NCBI RefSeq assembly: GCF_029813775.1
Contig: NZ_JARVKW010000006.1
Coordinates: forward strand, 186,001 to 250,000
From: Streptomyces sp. DH24
Lineage (GTDB): Bacteria > Actinomycetota > Actinomycetes > Streptomycetales > Streptomycetaceae
Direction of reading: 5' to 3'
DNA length: 64,000 nt
Shown: positions 7,907-17,622 of the stretch, piece after piece
Layout: every line of letters starts with the position of its first letter
Numbering within the stretch: the stretch's first letter is position 1
Made by a program: the position numbers and the translations under genes
The notes under the pieces: generated by a model
Seen by the model: only the letters and a program-made list of their open reading frames with translations
Database searches by the model: none
What the model was told of the DNA's origin: nothing

Positions 7907-10900
7907 TCAGGGGCCGGCCGCCTCCCGGGGCGTGACGAGCGGTAGCAGCTTGTCCGCCTCGGCGCCGGCCCCGAGCCGCCGGTACAGGTCCGCCGCCTCC
8001 ACGGCGTACCGGCGGGCCTGTTCCGGCCGGCCGCTGACATGGGCGGTCCACGCCAGCCCCGCCAGCGCGTCCGCGCACCCCATGGGGAAATCGATGCTCC
8101 GGGCCACACCGAGAGCCTCCCCGCACCCCTTGTGCGCGGCGTCCAGCCGCCCCGACTCCCGCTGCACGTCCGCCATCGCGAGCAACGCCCGCAGGCGTTC
8201 GTAGGGATTGTCGATGTCGGCGGCGACCCGTTCCGCCATGGTCAGGTGCAGCAGCGCCTCGCCCCGCCGCCCGGACCGGGCGTAGGCCGTGCCCATGCTG
8301 ATCAGCACGTCGGCCACGCCCAGCGCGTCGCCGCTGGCCCGGTGGGCGGCGAGGGCCCGCTGGAAGAAGGCGAGGGCCTGCTCGGTCCGGCCGGTCGCCT
8401 GGTGCACGACACCCAGATTGGTGTCCAGGATGGCCAGGTCGTATCGGCCGCCGTGCTGCCGCATCAGGACCTGCGACCGCTCGTAGCAGGCACGGGCCTC
8501 CTCGAAGCGCCCCTGGGCGCACAGCAGTTCACCCCGGTTGTTCAGCGCCCGAGCCACACCGTAGGGGTTGGGCAGCGCCTCGTGGATCTCCTGCATGAGC
8601 CGCACCCGCCGCTGGGCCTCGTCGTGCCGGCCCGCGTAGACCAGGGCGGCCCCCTGCACGTTGAGGCACTCGGCCTCGCCCGCGCGGTCGCCGACCTCGC
8701 GGTACAGCGTCAGCGATTGTTCGAGGTCCTGCATGGCCCGGCCGCCGTGGCCCCCCGCGAGGTGCGCACGGCCCGACTGCAGAAGGGCGTCGGCCCGTCC
8801 TCCCGCGTCCCCGAGGTCCCGGTAGAGCGCCAGTGCCTCCGTCGCGCAGCGCAGGGCCTCGCCGTGGTTGAGCTGCGCGAGCAGGTCCGCCCGGTCGGTC
8901 AGAGTGCCGGCGAGCGCCGACCGGTCGCCGCGGGCGCGCAGCACCGGCAGGGCCGCGTCGAAGAGTTCCGCCGCGACGTCCAGCGCCCCCCACAGCTTCA
9001 GCGTCCTCGCCAGCACACGTGGGAACAGCGCCGCGTACGCCGGGTGTCCGGCGGCGGCCGTACGGGCGGCGGCCAGCAGGTTGGGGCGTTCGACGGTGAG
9101 CCACACCGTGGCCTCGTCCTTGTCGGAGAAGGTCAGGGCGTAGCGGGACCGCGTCTGCGGCGTGGGCGGCAGCGGGCGGCGGTGCGGGTGGGCGAGCCGG
9201 TCGGCCCGGTGGGCGGTGGTGAGGTGGTGGGCGACGAGGCGGCCGGTCGCCGCGCGCCGGACCTCCTCGGTGTCCGTGTTCCGGCCGACCTGCAGGCCGA
9301 AGGCGCGGGTCAGGTCGTGCAGCCGGTAGCGTCCGCGCACCGGTTCCTCCAGCAGGCTGGAGTCCAGCAGTTCCTCGACGCATTTCTCCAGCAGGCCAGG
9401 CTCCCCCTCGTGGTCCGGGCCGGCCAGCGCGGCGGCCGCCGGCAGTGTGATGTCCGGGCCGGTGTGCAGTGCGAGGCGGCGGAACAACTGTTGTGCCCGG
9501 GGGCTGAGTTCGGCGTAGGAGAAGTGGAACACCGCGGACATCAGCTCATCGAACTCGTGGAGCGGGTCGGCCGCGCGCACCAGCCGGTCGAGCAGGTGCT
9601 GAAGGTCCCACGAGTGCCGGTGGCGGAAGCGGCTCGCCAAGAGGTTGAGGGCCAGCGGATGGCAACCGCAGACGTCCACGATCCGCTTTAGGACTTCGTG
9701 TGCGCCGGACAGCCGCGCCGCCCCGACGATCCTCGTGAACAGGGCGGCGGCCTCCGCCCGGGACAGCGCCTCCACCGGCAGGAGCGCGGCCCCGTCCAGC
9801 CCGGCCAGCCGGCCGCGGGTCGTGACGATGGCCCGGCAGGTGGGCGCCCCGGGCAGCAGGGGCGCGACCTGGGCGGCGTCCCGCGCGTTGTCGAGGACCA
9901 CGAGCGCCCGGTGCCGGGCGGTCCACTCCCGCCACCTGGCCGCCCGCTCATCGAGCGTGCCCGGCAGTTCGCCGGTGACCCCGGCCGACTGGAGCAGCGT
10001 GGCGAGCGCCTCGGCCGGGTCGAGCGGCCGAGGTCCGCCGTAACCGCGCAGGTCCACATAGAACTGCCCGTCCGGATAGGCCTCGCGCAGCCGGTGCGCG
10101 GCGTGCAGGGCCAGCGCCGTCTTGCCGATGCCCGGCATGCCGTGGACGACGGTGACCGGCAGGGCGGTCGGAGCGGTGTGGTCGGCCGTGGTGAGCAGGA
10201 TGCGCAGTTCGGCGGCGCGCCCGGTGAAGTCCCGGATGTCGCGGGGCAGGCAGTTGCGGGGCTCCGGCGTGGGCGTCGTGGCCGTGGGCACGGGTTCGGG
10301 CCGCAGCAGGGCGGGGTCCTGTTCGAGCATGCGGAGGTGGAGTTCCTGCAGCTCGGAGCCCGGCTCGATGCCCTGGCTGTCCAGGAGCCCGGTGTGCGTG
10401 TCCCGGTAGACCTCCAGCGCCTCGTCGTGCCGCCCCGAGCGGTACAGCGCCAGCATCAGCGAGCCGATCACCCGCTGGGCATACGGGTTCTGCGAGGCCA
10501 GTTCGCGCAGCTCGCCGACCAGATCCGCGTGCCGGCCCAACTCCAGTTCCAGGCCGATGCGTTCCTCCCGCACCCGGCGATGGTCCTCGACCAGCCGGGC
10601 ACGCACCGACTGCGCCCAGGCGCTGTCGGTGAACTCGGGCAGCGGCTCGCCGCGCCAGAGGGACTCGGCGGTGCGCAGCATCGCGACGGCGGCCGTGCGG
10701 TCACCCCGGGAGGCCGCGGCCGAGGCGTCCTTGCGCAGTCCCTGGAAGCGCAGCAGATCGATGTGTTCGGGGGCGGCCCGCAACTGGTACAGCCCCGAGG
10801 AGGGCCGGTCGATCCGCGCCAGGTCGTCTCCGACCGCCTGCTGCAGCCGCTTGCGCAGCCGGGACACGTAGCTCTGCAGGGTGTCCACGGCCGTCGGCGG

Positions 10901-11065
10901 CGGCTCCCCGTCCCACAGGCGGTCCAGCAGCGTCTCCACGCCGACCGGTTCTCCCCGGGCGTGGACGAGCACGGCCAGCACGCAGCGCTGTTTTCGTGAT
11001 CCAAGCGCGTGACGCCGTCCGTCGTGCCACAGTTCAAGAGGTCCCAGAGCAAGAAGGTCCACCAT
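7907..11065 (-). CDS. SARP-family regulator with STAND and TPR domains (AfsR-like architecture)
   Basis: A protein of 1052 residues counted from the ATG at 11065. Residues 1-95 form an OmpR-type winged helix (LGPLELWHDG...RCVLAVLV), and about 100-240 form the bacterial transcriptional activation domain typical of SARPs. An NB-ARC P-loop GMPGIGKT lies near 309, and TPR repeats fill about 650-1040. Large SARPs of this AfsR-like build activate antibiotic or other pathway genes by binding direct heptameric repeats near -35. I placed the start at the conserved MVDLLALGPLELW, because the frame upstream reads as shadow. The divergent gene at 11328 is a plausible target given the 262-base shared upstream region, but no heptamer repeats were identified there. 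Confidence 0.85.
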   Translation of the reverse strand: MVDLLALGPLELWHDGRRHALGSRKQRCVLAVLVHARGEPVGVETLLDRLWDGEPPPTAVDTLQSYVSRLRKRLQQAVGDDLARIDRPSSGLYQLRAAPEHIDLLRFQGLRKDASAAASRGDRTAAVAMLRTAESLWRGEPLPEFTDSAWAQSVRARLVEDHRRVREERIGLELELGRHADLVGELRELASQNPYAQRVIGSLMLALYRSGRHDEALEVYRDTHTGLLDSQGIEPGSELQELHLRMLEQDPALLRPEPVPTATTPTPEPRNCLPRDIRDFTGRAAELRILLTTADHTAPTALPVTVVHGMPGIGKTALALHAAHRLREAYPDGQFYVDLRGYGGPRPLDPAEALATLLQSAGVTGELPGTLDERAARWREWTARHRALVVLDNARDAAQVAPLLPGAPTCRAIVTTRGRLAGLDGAALLPVEALSRAEAAALFTRIVGAARLSGAHEVLKRIVDVCGCHPLALNLLASRFRHRHSWDLQHLLDRLVRAADPLHEFDELMSAVFHFSYAELSPRAQQLFRRLALHTGPDITLPAAAALAGPDHEGEPGLLEKCVEELLDSSLLEEPVRGRYRLHDLTRAFGLQVGRNTDTEEVRRAATGRLVAHHLTTAHRADRLAHPHRRPLPPTPQTRSRYALTFSDKDEATVWLTVERPNLLAAARTAAAGHPAYAALFPRVLARTLKLWGALDVAAELFDAALPVLRARGDRSALAGTLTDRADLLAQLNHGEALRCATEALALYRDLGDAGGRADALLQSGRAHLAGGHGGRAMQDLEQSLTLYREVGDRAGEAECLNVQGAALVYAGRHDEAQRRVRLMQEIHEALPNPYGVARALNNRGELLCAQGRFEEARACYERSQVLMRQHGGRYDLAILDTNLGVVHQATGRTEQALAFFQRALAAHRASGDALGVADVLISMGTAYARSGRRGEALLHLTMAERVAADIDNPYERLRALLAMADVQRESGRLDAAHKGCGEALGVARSIDFPMGCADALAGLAWTAHVSGRPEQARRYAVEAADLYRRLGAGAEADKLLPLVTPREAAGP

Positions 11066-11327
11066 CACCCCCGACGGGCGTGCTTCTTCCTGCCGCCTTC
11101 GGCAGTGCCCGCACGTTCGTGCGGCACTCGGTTCACTGTTCTGCGGGTGCAGGGGCGGTGGACAGGGGCGCACCGAAGCGCGGCGGGCGCACGGGCCGTG
11201 AGCGGCCGTCCCACCGGAGTGCAGGATTCCTGCAAGCGCGTCGTCCATTCCCCCGGGCATCTCCCCGACAGGCGGCGCAGCAGCGCCGCCGCGAATGTCA
11301 CGGACGAAGAACCGGGGGAGTTCAAGG

Positions 11328-12590
11328 ATGAGCGTGACAGTGCCCGAACCGCTCTGGCGCCATGTGCCGGTGCGTCTGGACGTCGAGCGGTGGGCAACCC
11401 GCCGGACCCGCAAGCGGGTCCTGGTGGTCGTGCACACGGTGATCGCCGGACAGCGACTGCTCGACGCGATACGCCAGTTGGAGGGCGACATCAGGGTGCA
11501 GACCTTCTTCACCCAGGCGCCGGACGTGTTCGGCAACGGGGTGGCGGAGTTCCTGGAACGACTGGGGGGCCTGGTGCTGCCGTGGAGCCAGGCCGTGCAG
11601 ACGACCTTCGACCTGGCCCTGGCCGCCAGCTACGGCGGCCTCCACGAACTGCACGCGCCCGTGGTCGTGCTGCCGCACGGCGCGGGACACAACAAGGTGA
11701 CCCCGGCCGGGCAGAGCGGCCGGGCGGTGGCGCAGCGGGGCGTGTACGGGCTCAGCAGGCAGCGGCTGGTGCGGGACGGCGCGGTGGTCCCGGAGGTGAT
11801 CGTGCTGGCCCACCACGAGGAACTGACCAGGCTGGGCCACGAATGCCCCGAGGCCCTGCCGGCGGCGGAGGTGGTGGGCGACCCGTGCTTCGACCGCATC
11901 GCCGCCAGCGTCTCCTCCCGGGCGCTGTACCGGGAGGCGCTGGGTGCGGGGGCGGGGCAGCGCCTGGTCCTGGTCTGCTCCACCTGGGGAACCGACTCCC
12001 TGCTGGGGCAGGGCTGGGAGATCCTGGAACGCCTGGTCGCCGAGCTGCCCGCCGACGAGTACCGGATCGCCGCGCTCCTGCATCCGCACATCTGGAACGC
12101 GCACGGCTACTGGCAGGTCCGCGCCTGGCTCGCCGAACTGGCCCGCGCGGGACTGGTCCTGGTCAGCCCGTACGCCGACTGGACCGGGGCCGTCGTCGCC
12201 GCCGACTACGTGGTGGGCGACCACGGTTCGGTCTCGCTCTACGGCGCCATGACCGGCGTGCCCGTGCTCATGGCCGGGCGGCCCGACGCCGACGTCGACC
12301 CGGGCTCGCCGCTGGCCGAGCTGATGTCGTTCGCGCCGCGGCTGCGCGGGGACCGGCCGCTGTACCACCAGCTCAGGCGGAGCGCCGCGGCCTGCGGTGC
12401 GCACCGCTACGAGCGGGTCGCCGCGCGCATCACGTCGGAACCTGGCCAGTTCTCCCACAAGATGCGCGCCCTGCTCTACCGCAAGCTCCGGCTGCGCGCG
12501 CCCCGCAGGCGGACGACCACCGAACCGGCGAGCCTGCCCCGCACCGTCCGTTACGACGCGCCGGGCAGCGTGGCGGCGGCGCCGTGGTGA
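11328..12590 (+). CDS. TagF/CDP-glycerol-phosphotransferase-like or GT-B-fold transferase
   Basis: A 420-residue protein starting at ATG with GGGAG seven bases upstream. Motifs include VVLPHGAGHNK (about 112-122), VVGDPCFDR (about 183-191) and the C-terminal nucleotide-site-like GDHGSVSLYGAMTGVPVLMAG (about 300-320). GDHGS and the following 'stage/target' loop recall CDP-glycerol:glycerophosphotransferases and other GT-B enzymes. There is no membrane segment. The gene is divergent from the SARP, and its stop overlaps the start of the next gene (TGATG), implying coupled translation. Donor and acceptor are unknown and assignment to the TagF superfamily is tentative. Confidence 0.6.
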   Translation: MSVTVPEPLWRHVPVRLDVERWATRRTRKRVLVVVHTVIAGQRLLDAIRQLEGDIRVQTFFTQAPDVFGNGVAEFLERLGGLVLPWSQAVQTTFDLALAASYGGLHELHAPVVVLPHGAGHNKVTPAGQSGRAVAQRGVYGLSRQRLVRDGAVVPEVIVLAHHEELTRLGHECPEALPAAEVVGDPCFDRIAASVSSRALYREALGAGAGQRLVLVCSTWGTDSLLGQGWEILERLVAELPADEYRIAALLHPHIWNAHGYWQVRAWLAELARAGLVLVSPYADWTGAVVAADYVVGDHGSVSLYGAMTGVPVLMAGRPDADVDPGSPLAELMSFAPRLRGDRPLYHQLRRSAAACGAHRYERVAARITSEPGQFSHKMRALLYRKLRLRAPRRRTTTEPASLPRTVRYDAPGSVAAAPW

Positions 12591-13096
12591 TGCCGGCGGC
12601 GGTGCCCCGGGGCACGGGGCCGGGCGGCCCGCTGCGCCGTGTCCGTACGGTGCTGCTGGACCCGGTCACCGGGAACGTGGCCGTGGACGAGCACGTCAGG
12701 GCCAGGCTGACCGCGGGGGAGGAGGACCGGGCGCTGCTGGGCGACGTGCTGGTCGAGTACGGAACGGGAGCGCCGAGGGCCGCCGAGGTGGCGGTCGCCC
12801 ATCCCGGCGCTCTGGTCGTGGCGGTCCATCAGGGCGCCCGCTGCTGGATCCGGCTGAGCCCGGACGGCACCGTGCTCGAACTCGAAGCCGGCGGCGGACC
12901 GGCACCCCACGAGGAGCTGTGGGAGGGCGTCGCCTCGCTGGCGCACTCCTGGCTGGCGGCCGGGCGGTCCGGCGCGGCCCTGCGGCACGTGTGCCTCTTC
13001 CTGGTTCACGTCCCGCACCCGCCGCCGTCCAGCCGCGTCAGCCGCTGCCGCGCGGCCTCCGCCTCGTCCGACCGGGACCTGCCCACGGAGGAGTAG
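12590..13096 (+). CDS. Hypothetical protein coupled to the transferase gene
   Basis: The ATG at 12590 overlaps the TGA of the transferase gene, so the two are probably translated together. About 168 residues: the core LLDPVTGNVAVDEHVRARL, LLGDVLVEYG and LVVAVHQGARCWIRLSP suggests a small alpha/beta domain, unidentified. The last 91 bases overlap the 3' end of the convergent STAND gene, and the corresponding Ser/Arg-rich tail is probably not under strong constraint. It may act with the transferase. Confidence 0.55.
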   Translation: MPAAVPRGTGPGGPLRRVRTVLLDPVTGNVAVDEHVRARLTAGEEDRALLGDVLVEYGTGAPRAAEVAVAHPGALVVAVHQGARCWIRLSPDGTVLELEAGGGPAPHEELWEGVASLAHSWLAAGRSGAALRHVCLFLVHVPHPPPSSRVSRCRAASASSDRDLPTEE

Positions 13097-15177
13097 AGAT
13101 CCAGCGCCTCCCGGCAGCGGTCGAGCGCGAGCCGCTGCCGGCCGCGCCGCTCGGCGACCTCGGCCAGGCTCCCGAGGGCGCGGGCCGCCTCGTAGTTCGC
13201 GGCCATGGCGCGCAGCGTCGCCAGGGCGGAGGACAACAGCTCCTCCGCCTCGTCCAACCGGTCCAGAGCGAGATGCGCGCGGCCCAGGGCCAGGGCCGCG
13301 CGTGCGGTGTTGTACGTGTCGCCCGCGTCGTGCAGCGTCCTGCGGGCGGCAGCGGCCTGGTCGACCGCCTCTGCGGCGCGCCCGGCGGCGAGGGCGACGT
13401 CGGCGAGGTTCAGCCGGGCCAGCCCGCCGGCCCGTTCGTCCCCGCACGCCGGGAGTTCCGTCGCGGCGCGCCCGAAGAGGTCGGCGGCCTCGTCCAGGCG
13501 GCCCAGCCGTTGGAGCGCGAGCCCCCGGTAGTTGAGGGTGCGGGCCCGGCCGAGCCGGTCGCCGCTGTCCAGGAAGAGCCGCGCCGCGCGTTCGAACATG
13601 CGCAGGGCGCGGTCGTGGGTCCCGGCGCCGAGCTCCCCGACCCCGCCGGAGGTGAGCATCCGGCACTCGGCCGCCACGTCCCCCAACTCCCCGGCCGCCG
13701 CGAGCCCTTCCTCGTGGGCGGCGCGCCAGTCGTCGTAGAACTTGCGCCGCAGGAACAGCGGCCACAGGGCGTCGGCGAGCTGCCAGCCGACGGTCGGGAA
13801 GCCCTCGGCGCGGGCCCGGCGGATCACCGCCATCAGGTTGGGCAGCTCCCGCTCCAGCCAGTTCAGGGCGGCCTCGGCGTCGTCCCCGACATCGGCGGCG
13901 ACCACCGGCTCCGCGGCGTAGTCCCGGGCCATCGTCCGGTGCTGGGGGTCGATGATCTCCTCGGCGCGGGTCGCGCCGGCGAGGTAGTGATCGGCCATGC
14001 GGCGCAGGGCCCGCGCGCGCTCCTGCGGCGGCTCGTCCTCGTCCGCCTTGGCGACGGCGTGCAGGCGCACCAGATCGTGGAAGCGGTGGCGCTCCTCGCC
14101 GGCGGCGAAGAGCAGGCTCGCGTCGTGCAGCGTCTCCAGCAGCCGCTCCGCGTTCCCCTCCGACCCGAGCAGCGCCGCGGCGACCGGGCCCCCGAACTCC
14201 GGGCCGGGATGCAGCCCCAGCAGCCGGTAGAGCCGGGCGGCCGGGGCGGGCAGTGCCTCGTAGGACAGGTCGAGGGCCGCCCGCACGCTGTGGTCGCCGT
14301 CGATGGCCAAGGCCTCCAGCCGGTCGTGCTCCTCGGCGAGCGCCCGGACCATCGTGGTGATGCGCCGCTCCGGTCGCGCCGCGAGGCGGGCACCGGCGAC
14401 CCGGACGGCCAGGGGCAGCCCGGCGCACAGTTCGACCAGGGCGCGCGCGTCGTCGGGCTGTGCGGCGACCCGGCCGTCGGAGAGGGTGTCCGCGAGCAGT
14501 TCCACGGCCGCCTCGTGGTCGAGCGGCTCCAGGTGCACGGGGTAGCAGCCGTCGACGGTCAGCCCCGGCATACGCCGGCGGCTGGTCACCGCCGTCACAC
14601 TGCCGCCCGCGGGCAGCAGGGGCCGCACCTGGGCGGCGGACACGGCGTCGTCGAGCAGCACCACGAGAGGCCGGTCGGCGGTCAACGACCGGTACAGCGC
14701 GACCCGTTCGGCGAGCGTCGCGGGTACCTGCGGCGCCGGCACCCCGAGAGCGCGCAGGAAGCGGGCGAGCACCTCCGGCGGGGACGCCGGTCCGGCGGGT
14801 GACTGGTCCCCCAGATCGGCGTAGAGCTGCCCGCCCGGGAACCGCGGGCGCAGCGCGTGCAGCCATTTCAGCGCGACGGCCGTCTTGCCGACCCCGCCCA
14901 GCCCGCTCAGCGCGGCCAGCGCGGGCCGCCCCGCCCGCTCGGCCCCGGCCCGGTGCCGCTCCAGGGCGGCCAGCTCCCGTGCCCGGTCGACCACGCGCAC
15001 GGTCGCCGGCAGCTGCCAGGGCGTCTGCCTGGCGGAGCCGGCCTCGACCCCGATGCGTATCCCGCCGTAGACCGTGCCCGCCTGGATGGCCGGGCCGTGC
15101 ACCGTGCCGCTCAACTCGTTGTGGGACTCCAGCTCGTGGCGCCGCACCCGTCCCCCCAAACGTGTGTAAGTACCCAC
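13006..15177 (-). CDS. STAND (NB-ARC) TPR protein with N-terminal amyloid-signalling-like motif
   Basis: A 723-residue protein. The start is put at the GTG at 15177, because the frame above it is shadow of the helicase gene. Residues 20-42 hold an NELSG..HGPAIQAG motif followed by YGGIRI, which matches the pattern at the C-terminus of the 7149 protein (N-x-hydrophobic-S-G...G-P-x-aromatic/Ile-Q). The NB-ARC P-loop GLGGVGKT is at 92-99, a Walker B LVVLLDD near 163, and TPR-like helical repeats run from about 450 to the end. In bacterial NLR-like proteins such an N-terminal motif replaces a fused effector and templates a partner effector with the same motif. No effector gene is adjacent. No DNA-binding domain is seen, which separates it from the SARP at 7907. 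Confidence 0.8.
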   Translation of the reverse strand: MGTYTRLGGRVRRHELESHNELSGTVHGPAIQAGTVYGGIRIGVEAGSARQTPWQLPATVRVVDRARELAALERHRAGAERAGRPALAALSGLGGVGKTAVALKWLHALRPRFPGGQLYADLGDQSPAGPASPPEVLARFLRALGVPAPQVPATLAERVALYRSLTADRPLVVLLDDAVSAAQVRPLLPAGGSVTAVTSRRRMPGLTVDGCYPVHLEPLDHEAAVELLADTLSDGRVAAQPDDARALVELCAGLPLAVRVAGARLAARPERRITTMVRALAEEHDRLEALAIDGDHSVRAALDLSYEALPAPAARLYRLLGLHPGPEFGGPVAAALLGSEGNAERLLETLHDASLLFAAGEERHRFHDLVRLHAVAKADEDEPPQERARALRRMADHYLAGATRAEEIIDPQHRTMARDYAAEPVVAADVGDDAEAALNWLERELPNLMAVIRRARAEGFPTVGWQLADALWPLFLRRKFYDDWRAAHEEGLAAAGELGDVAAECRMLTSGGVGELGAGTHDRALRMFERAARLFLDSGDRLGRARTLNYRGLALQRLGRLDEAADLFGRAATELPACGDERAGGLARLNLADVALAAGRAAEAVDQAAAARRTLHDAGDTYNTARAALALGRAHLALDRLDEAEELLSSALATLRAMAANYEAARALGSLAEVAERRGRQRLALDRCREALDLYSSVGRSRSDEAEAARQRLTRLDGGGCGT
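15052..15120 (-). other. RHIM/BASS-like amyloid signalling motif (coding)
   Basis: Codons for residues 20-42 of the STAND protein. The pattern N-x-L-S-G-(3)-G-P-x-I-Q-A-G contains an IQAG core similar to the (I/V)-Q-x-G core of RHIM motifs. The counterpart in the 7149 gene lies at 7488-7562. Confidence 0.6.
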
Positions 15178-15444
15178 TCTCAGGAGAGATCCTTTCCGCA
15201 CACCTGCTCGATATCCATGGATCGCGGAAATGACCGCCCCGCACCGGAGGCCAACCCGGTGAGCATGCCGGGAGACTATGCCAGTGGCGTGCGCGGAGGG
15301 GCGGGCTCGCGGGATGTCCGACCCGATCGGGTGGCCGGCGCGGCGGGCCGCTCCTCGTCCGGTGCGCTCCTGATGCGGCCGGTGTCCGTGGGCAGTGGGA
15401 CGATGCCGGGAGCAGGTGGGGCACCGGGGAGCGAGGCGGAGCGG

Positions 15445-17622
15445 ATGGGGCGGGACGAGCGCGAGGCCGTGGCGCGGGGGATGCGGCTGGCCGAGGCCGC
15501 CGGGCGGGTTCGCGGGGATCACGAACGGGCCCTGGGCGACGTGCGGGAGGCGCTGCGGCCGCTGCACGACCGGCTGGCCGAGGAGGAGCTCGGCCGGATC
15601 CCCGTCGCACGGCTGAGGGACGTCACCGAGGGCCGGCTGCGGCTCGGGGAGCTGGAGAAGGGCGGCTTCGGGACCGTACGGGACGTGCTGGACGCCGGGA
15701 CGTACCGGCTGCGGCAGACGCCCGGCGTCGGGCAGCGCACCGCCGACCAGGCGGTCGCGGCGGCCCGGCAGATCGCCGACGCGGTACGCGACTCCGTCGC
15801 CGTGCGCATCGACGTCGACCACCCCGAGCCGCGCACCACCGCCCTCGTCGTCGCCCTGCACGTCCTGGTCGAGGCCGGCGCCCAGGCGCGGCGCGCCGCC
15901 GAGACCGGTGCGGCGCTGGCGGCGCGGCTCGCCCCGCTGCTGGCCGACGCCCTGCCGCTCGCCGGGCGCTGGCGGACGCTGGTCGCCGGGCGGGAGAAAC
16001 GGGAGCGGGCGCAGGCGGCCGTCGCGGAACTGCGGCGGATCAGCGAGGAGGCCGAACGGGACGGCGTGCCCGAGCAGTTGGCGCAGGCCTCCGTCGACCT
16101 GCTGCGCCGGCCCGACGGCGACCTCGCCGCCTGGGTCGACTTCGAACTGCGCTCCGCCGAGTACTACAGCCTCCTCGCGGAGATCTCCGGCCGGGGCCCC
16201 GACACCGCGGCGGCCGAGGGCTTCCTGCCCGACGACGTCGCCGAACGGGTGCGGGAACAGCGCCTGGACGACGCGCACTGCTCGGTCTCCCTGCGCGGCT
16301 ACCAGGCCTTCGGCGCCCGTTTCGCGCTCGCCCAGCGCCGGGTCCTGCTCGGCGACGAGATGGGGCTCGGCAAGACCGTGCAGGCCATCGCCGCGCTCGC
16401 GCACCTCGCGGCGGAGGGCCGCAGCCACTTCATGGTCGTGTGCCCGGCGAGCGTCCTGATCAACTGGACCCGGGAGATCGAGACCCGCAGCACCCTGCGG
16501 GCCATGCCGCTGCACGGGCCCGACCGGCAGGAGGCGTTCGCCGACTGGAAGGGGCGCGGCGGCGTCGCCATCACCACCTTCGACGCGCTGCGCGGCTTCC
16601 CGACGCCCGGCGGCGGCGAGATCGGCATGCTCGTCGTGGACGAGGCGCACTACGTCAAGAACCCCGAGACCCGGCGGTCCGCAGCCGTCACCGCGTGGGC
16701 CGGGCACTGCGAGCGGGTGCTGTTCCTGACCGGCACACCGATGGAGAACCGGGTCGCCGAGTTCCGCAACCTCGTACGCATCCTGCGGCCCGACTTCGCC
16801 GACGCCGTGGACGACCAGGACTCGCTGGCCGGGTCCAAGGCGTTCCGCAAGGCCGTCGCGCCCGTCTACCTGCGCCGCAACCAGCAGGACGTGCTCACCG
16901 AACTCCCCGTCCTGCAGCACACGGACGAGTGGGAGGAGCTCAGCGCCGCGGACGAGGAGGCGTACCGGGAGGCGGTGCGCGCCGGGAACTTCATGGCGAT
17001 GCGCCGTGCCGCCTACGCCCGTCCGGAGCGGTCGGCGAAGCTCGGGCGGCTGCGGGAACTGGTCGAGGAGTCGGCCCAGAACGGCCTGAAAGTGGTCGTC
17101 TTCTCGGCCTTCCGGGACGTCCTGGACGCCGTCCGGAACGCGCTCGACGCGGGCTCCGGGCGGCTGCACGGGCCGATCACCGGCAGCGTGCCGCCCGCGC
17201 GGCGCCAGCAACTGGTGGACGAGTTCTCCGCCGCCGACGGCCACGCGGTGCTGCTCGCGCAGATCGAGGCGGGCGGCGTCGGGCTCAACATGCAGGCCGC
17301 GTCCGTCGTCATCCTCTGCGAGCCGCAGATCAAGCCGACCATCGAGCACCAGGCCGTGGCCCGCGCCCACCGCATGGGCCAGGTCCGCTCCGTGCAGGTG
17401 CACCGGCTGCTCGCCACGGGCGGCGTCGACGAGCGGATGGTGCGGATGCTGGAGAACAAGACCCGCCTCTTCGACGCCTACGCCCGCCGCAGCGCGGTGG
17501 CCGAGTCCACGCCGGACGCGGTCGACGTCTCGGACGTCTCCCTGGCCCGCCGGATCGTGGAGGAGGAACAGGCCCGGCTGGGGGTGACCGGGGCGGTACC
17601 GGCACAGGACACGGCCGGCTGA
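15445..17622 (+). CDS. SNF2/RAD54-family DEAD/H helicase-like ATPase
   Basis: A 725-residue superfamily 2 ATPase with Walker A GDEMGLGKT (about residues 302-310), DEAH (DEAHYVKN), the SNF2 motif TGTPMEN, and a C-terminal helicase lobe with ANRAHRMGQ-type motif VI (here ARAHRMGQ). The N-terminal ~200 residues include a helix-hairpin-helix-like segment (LRQTPGVGQRTADQA), suggesting DNA binding. SNF2 proteins remodel or translocate on DNA. Streptomycete members are often uncharacterised and some sit near defence genes. ATGs at 15403 and 15373 are alternative starts. I prefer 15445 because GAGG lies upstream. Transcribed divergently from the STAND gene at 15177. Confidence 0.8.
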   Translation: MGRDEREAVARGMRLAEAAGRVRGDHERALGDVREALRPLHDRLAEEELGRIPVARLRDVTEGRLRLGELEKGGFGTVRDVLDAGTYRLRQTPGVGQRTADQAVAAARQIADAVRDSVAVRIDVDHPEPRTTALVVALHVLVEAGAQARRAAETGAALAARLAPLLADALPLAGRWRTLVAGREKRERAQAAVAELRRISEEAERDGVPEQLAQASVDLLRRPDGDLAAWVDFELRSAEYYSLLAEISGRGPDTAAAEGFLPDDVAERVREQRLDDAHCSVSLRGYQAFGARFALAQRRVLLGDEMGLGKTVQAIAALAHLAAEGRSHFMVVCPASVLINWTREIETRSTLRAMPLHGPDRQEAFADWKGRGGVAITTFDALRGFPTPGGGEIGMLVVDEAHYVKNPETRRSAAVTAWAGHCERVLFLTGTPMENRVAEFRNLVRILRPDFADAVDDQDSLAGSKAFRKAVAPVYLRRNQQDVLTELPVLQHTDEWEELSAADEEAYREAVRAGNFMAMRRAAYARPERSAKLGRLRELVEESAQNGLKVVVFSAFRDVLDAVRNALDAGSGRLHGPITGSVPPARRQQLVDEFSAADGHAVLLAQIEAGGVGLNMQAASVVILCEPQIKPTIEHQAVARAHRMGQVRSVQVHRLLATGGVDERMVRMLENKTRLFDAYARRSAVAESTPDAVDVSDVSLARRIVEEEQARLGVTGAVPAQDTAG

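Noticed and set aside
14857..15402. Long N-terminal extension of the helicase frame
   Set aside because: The extra residues are the Arg/Pro/Gly-rich antisense of the STAND gene at 15177, and no ribosome site supports an earlier start.
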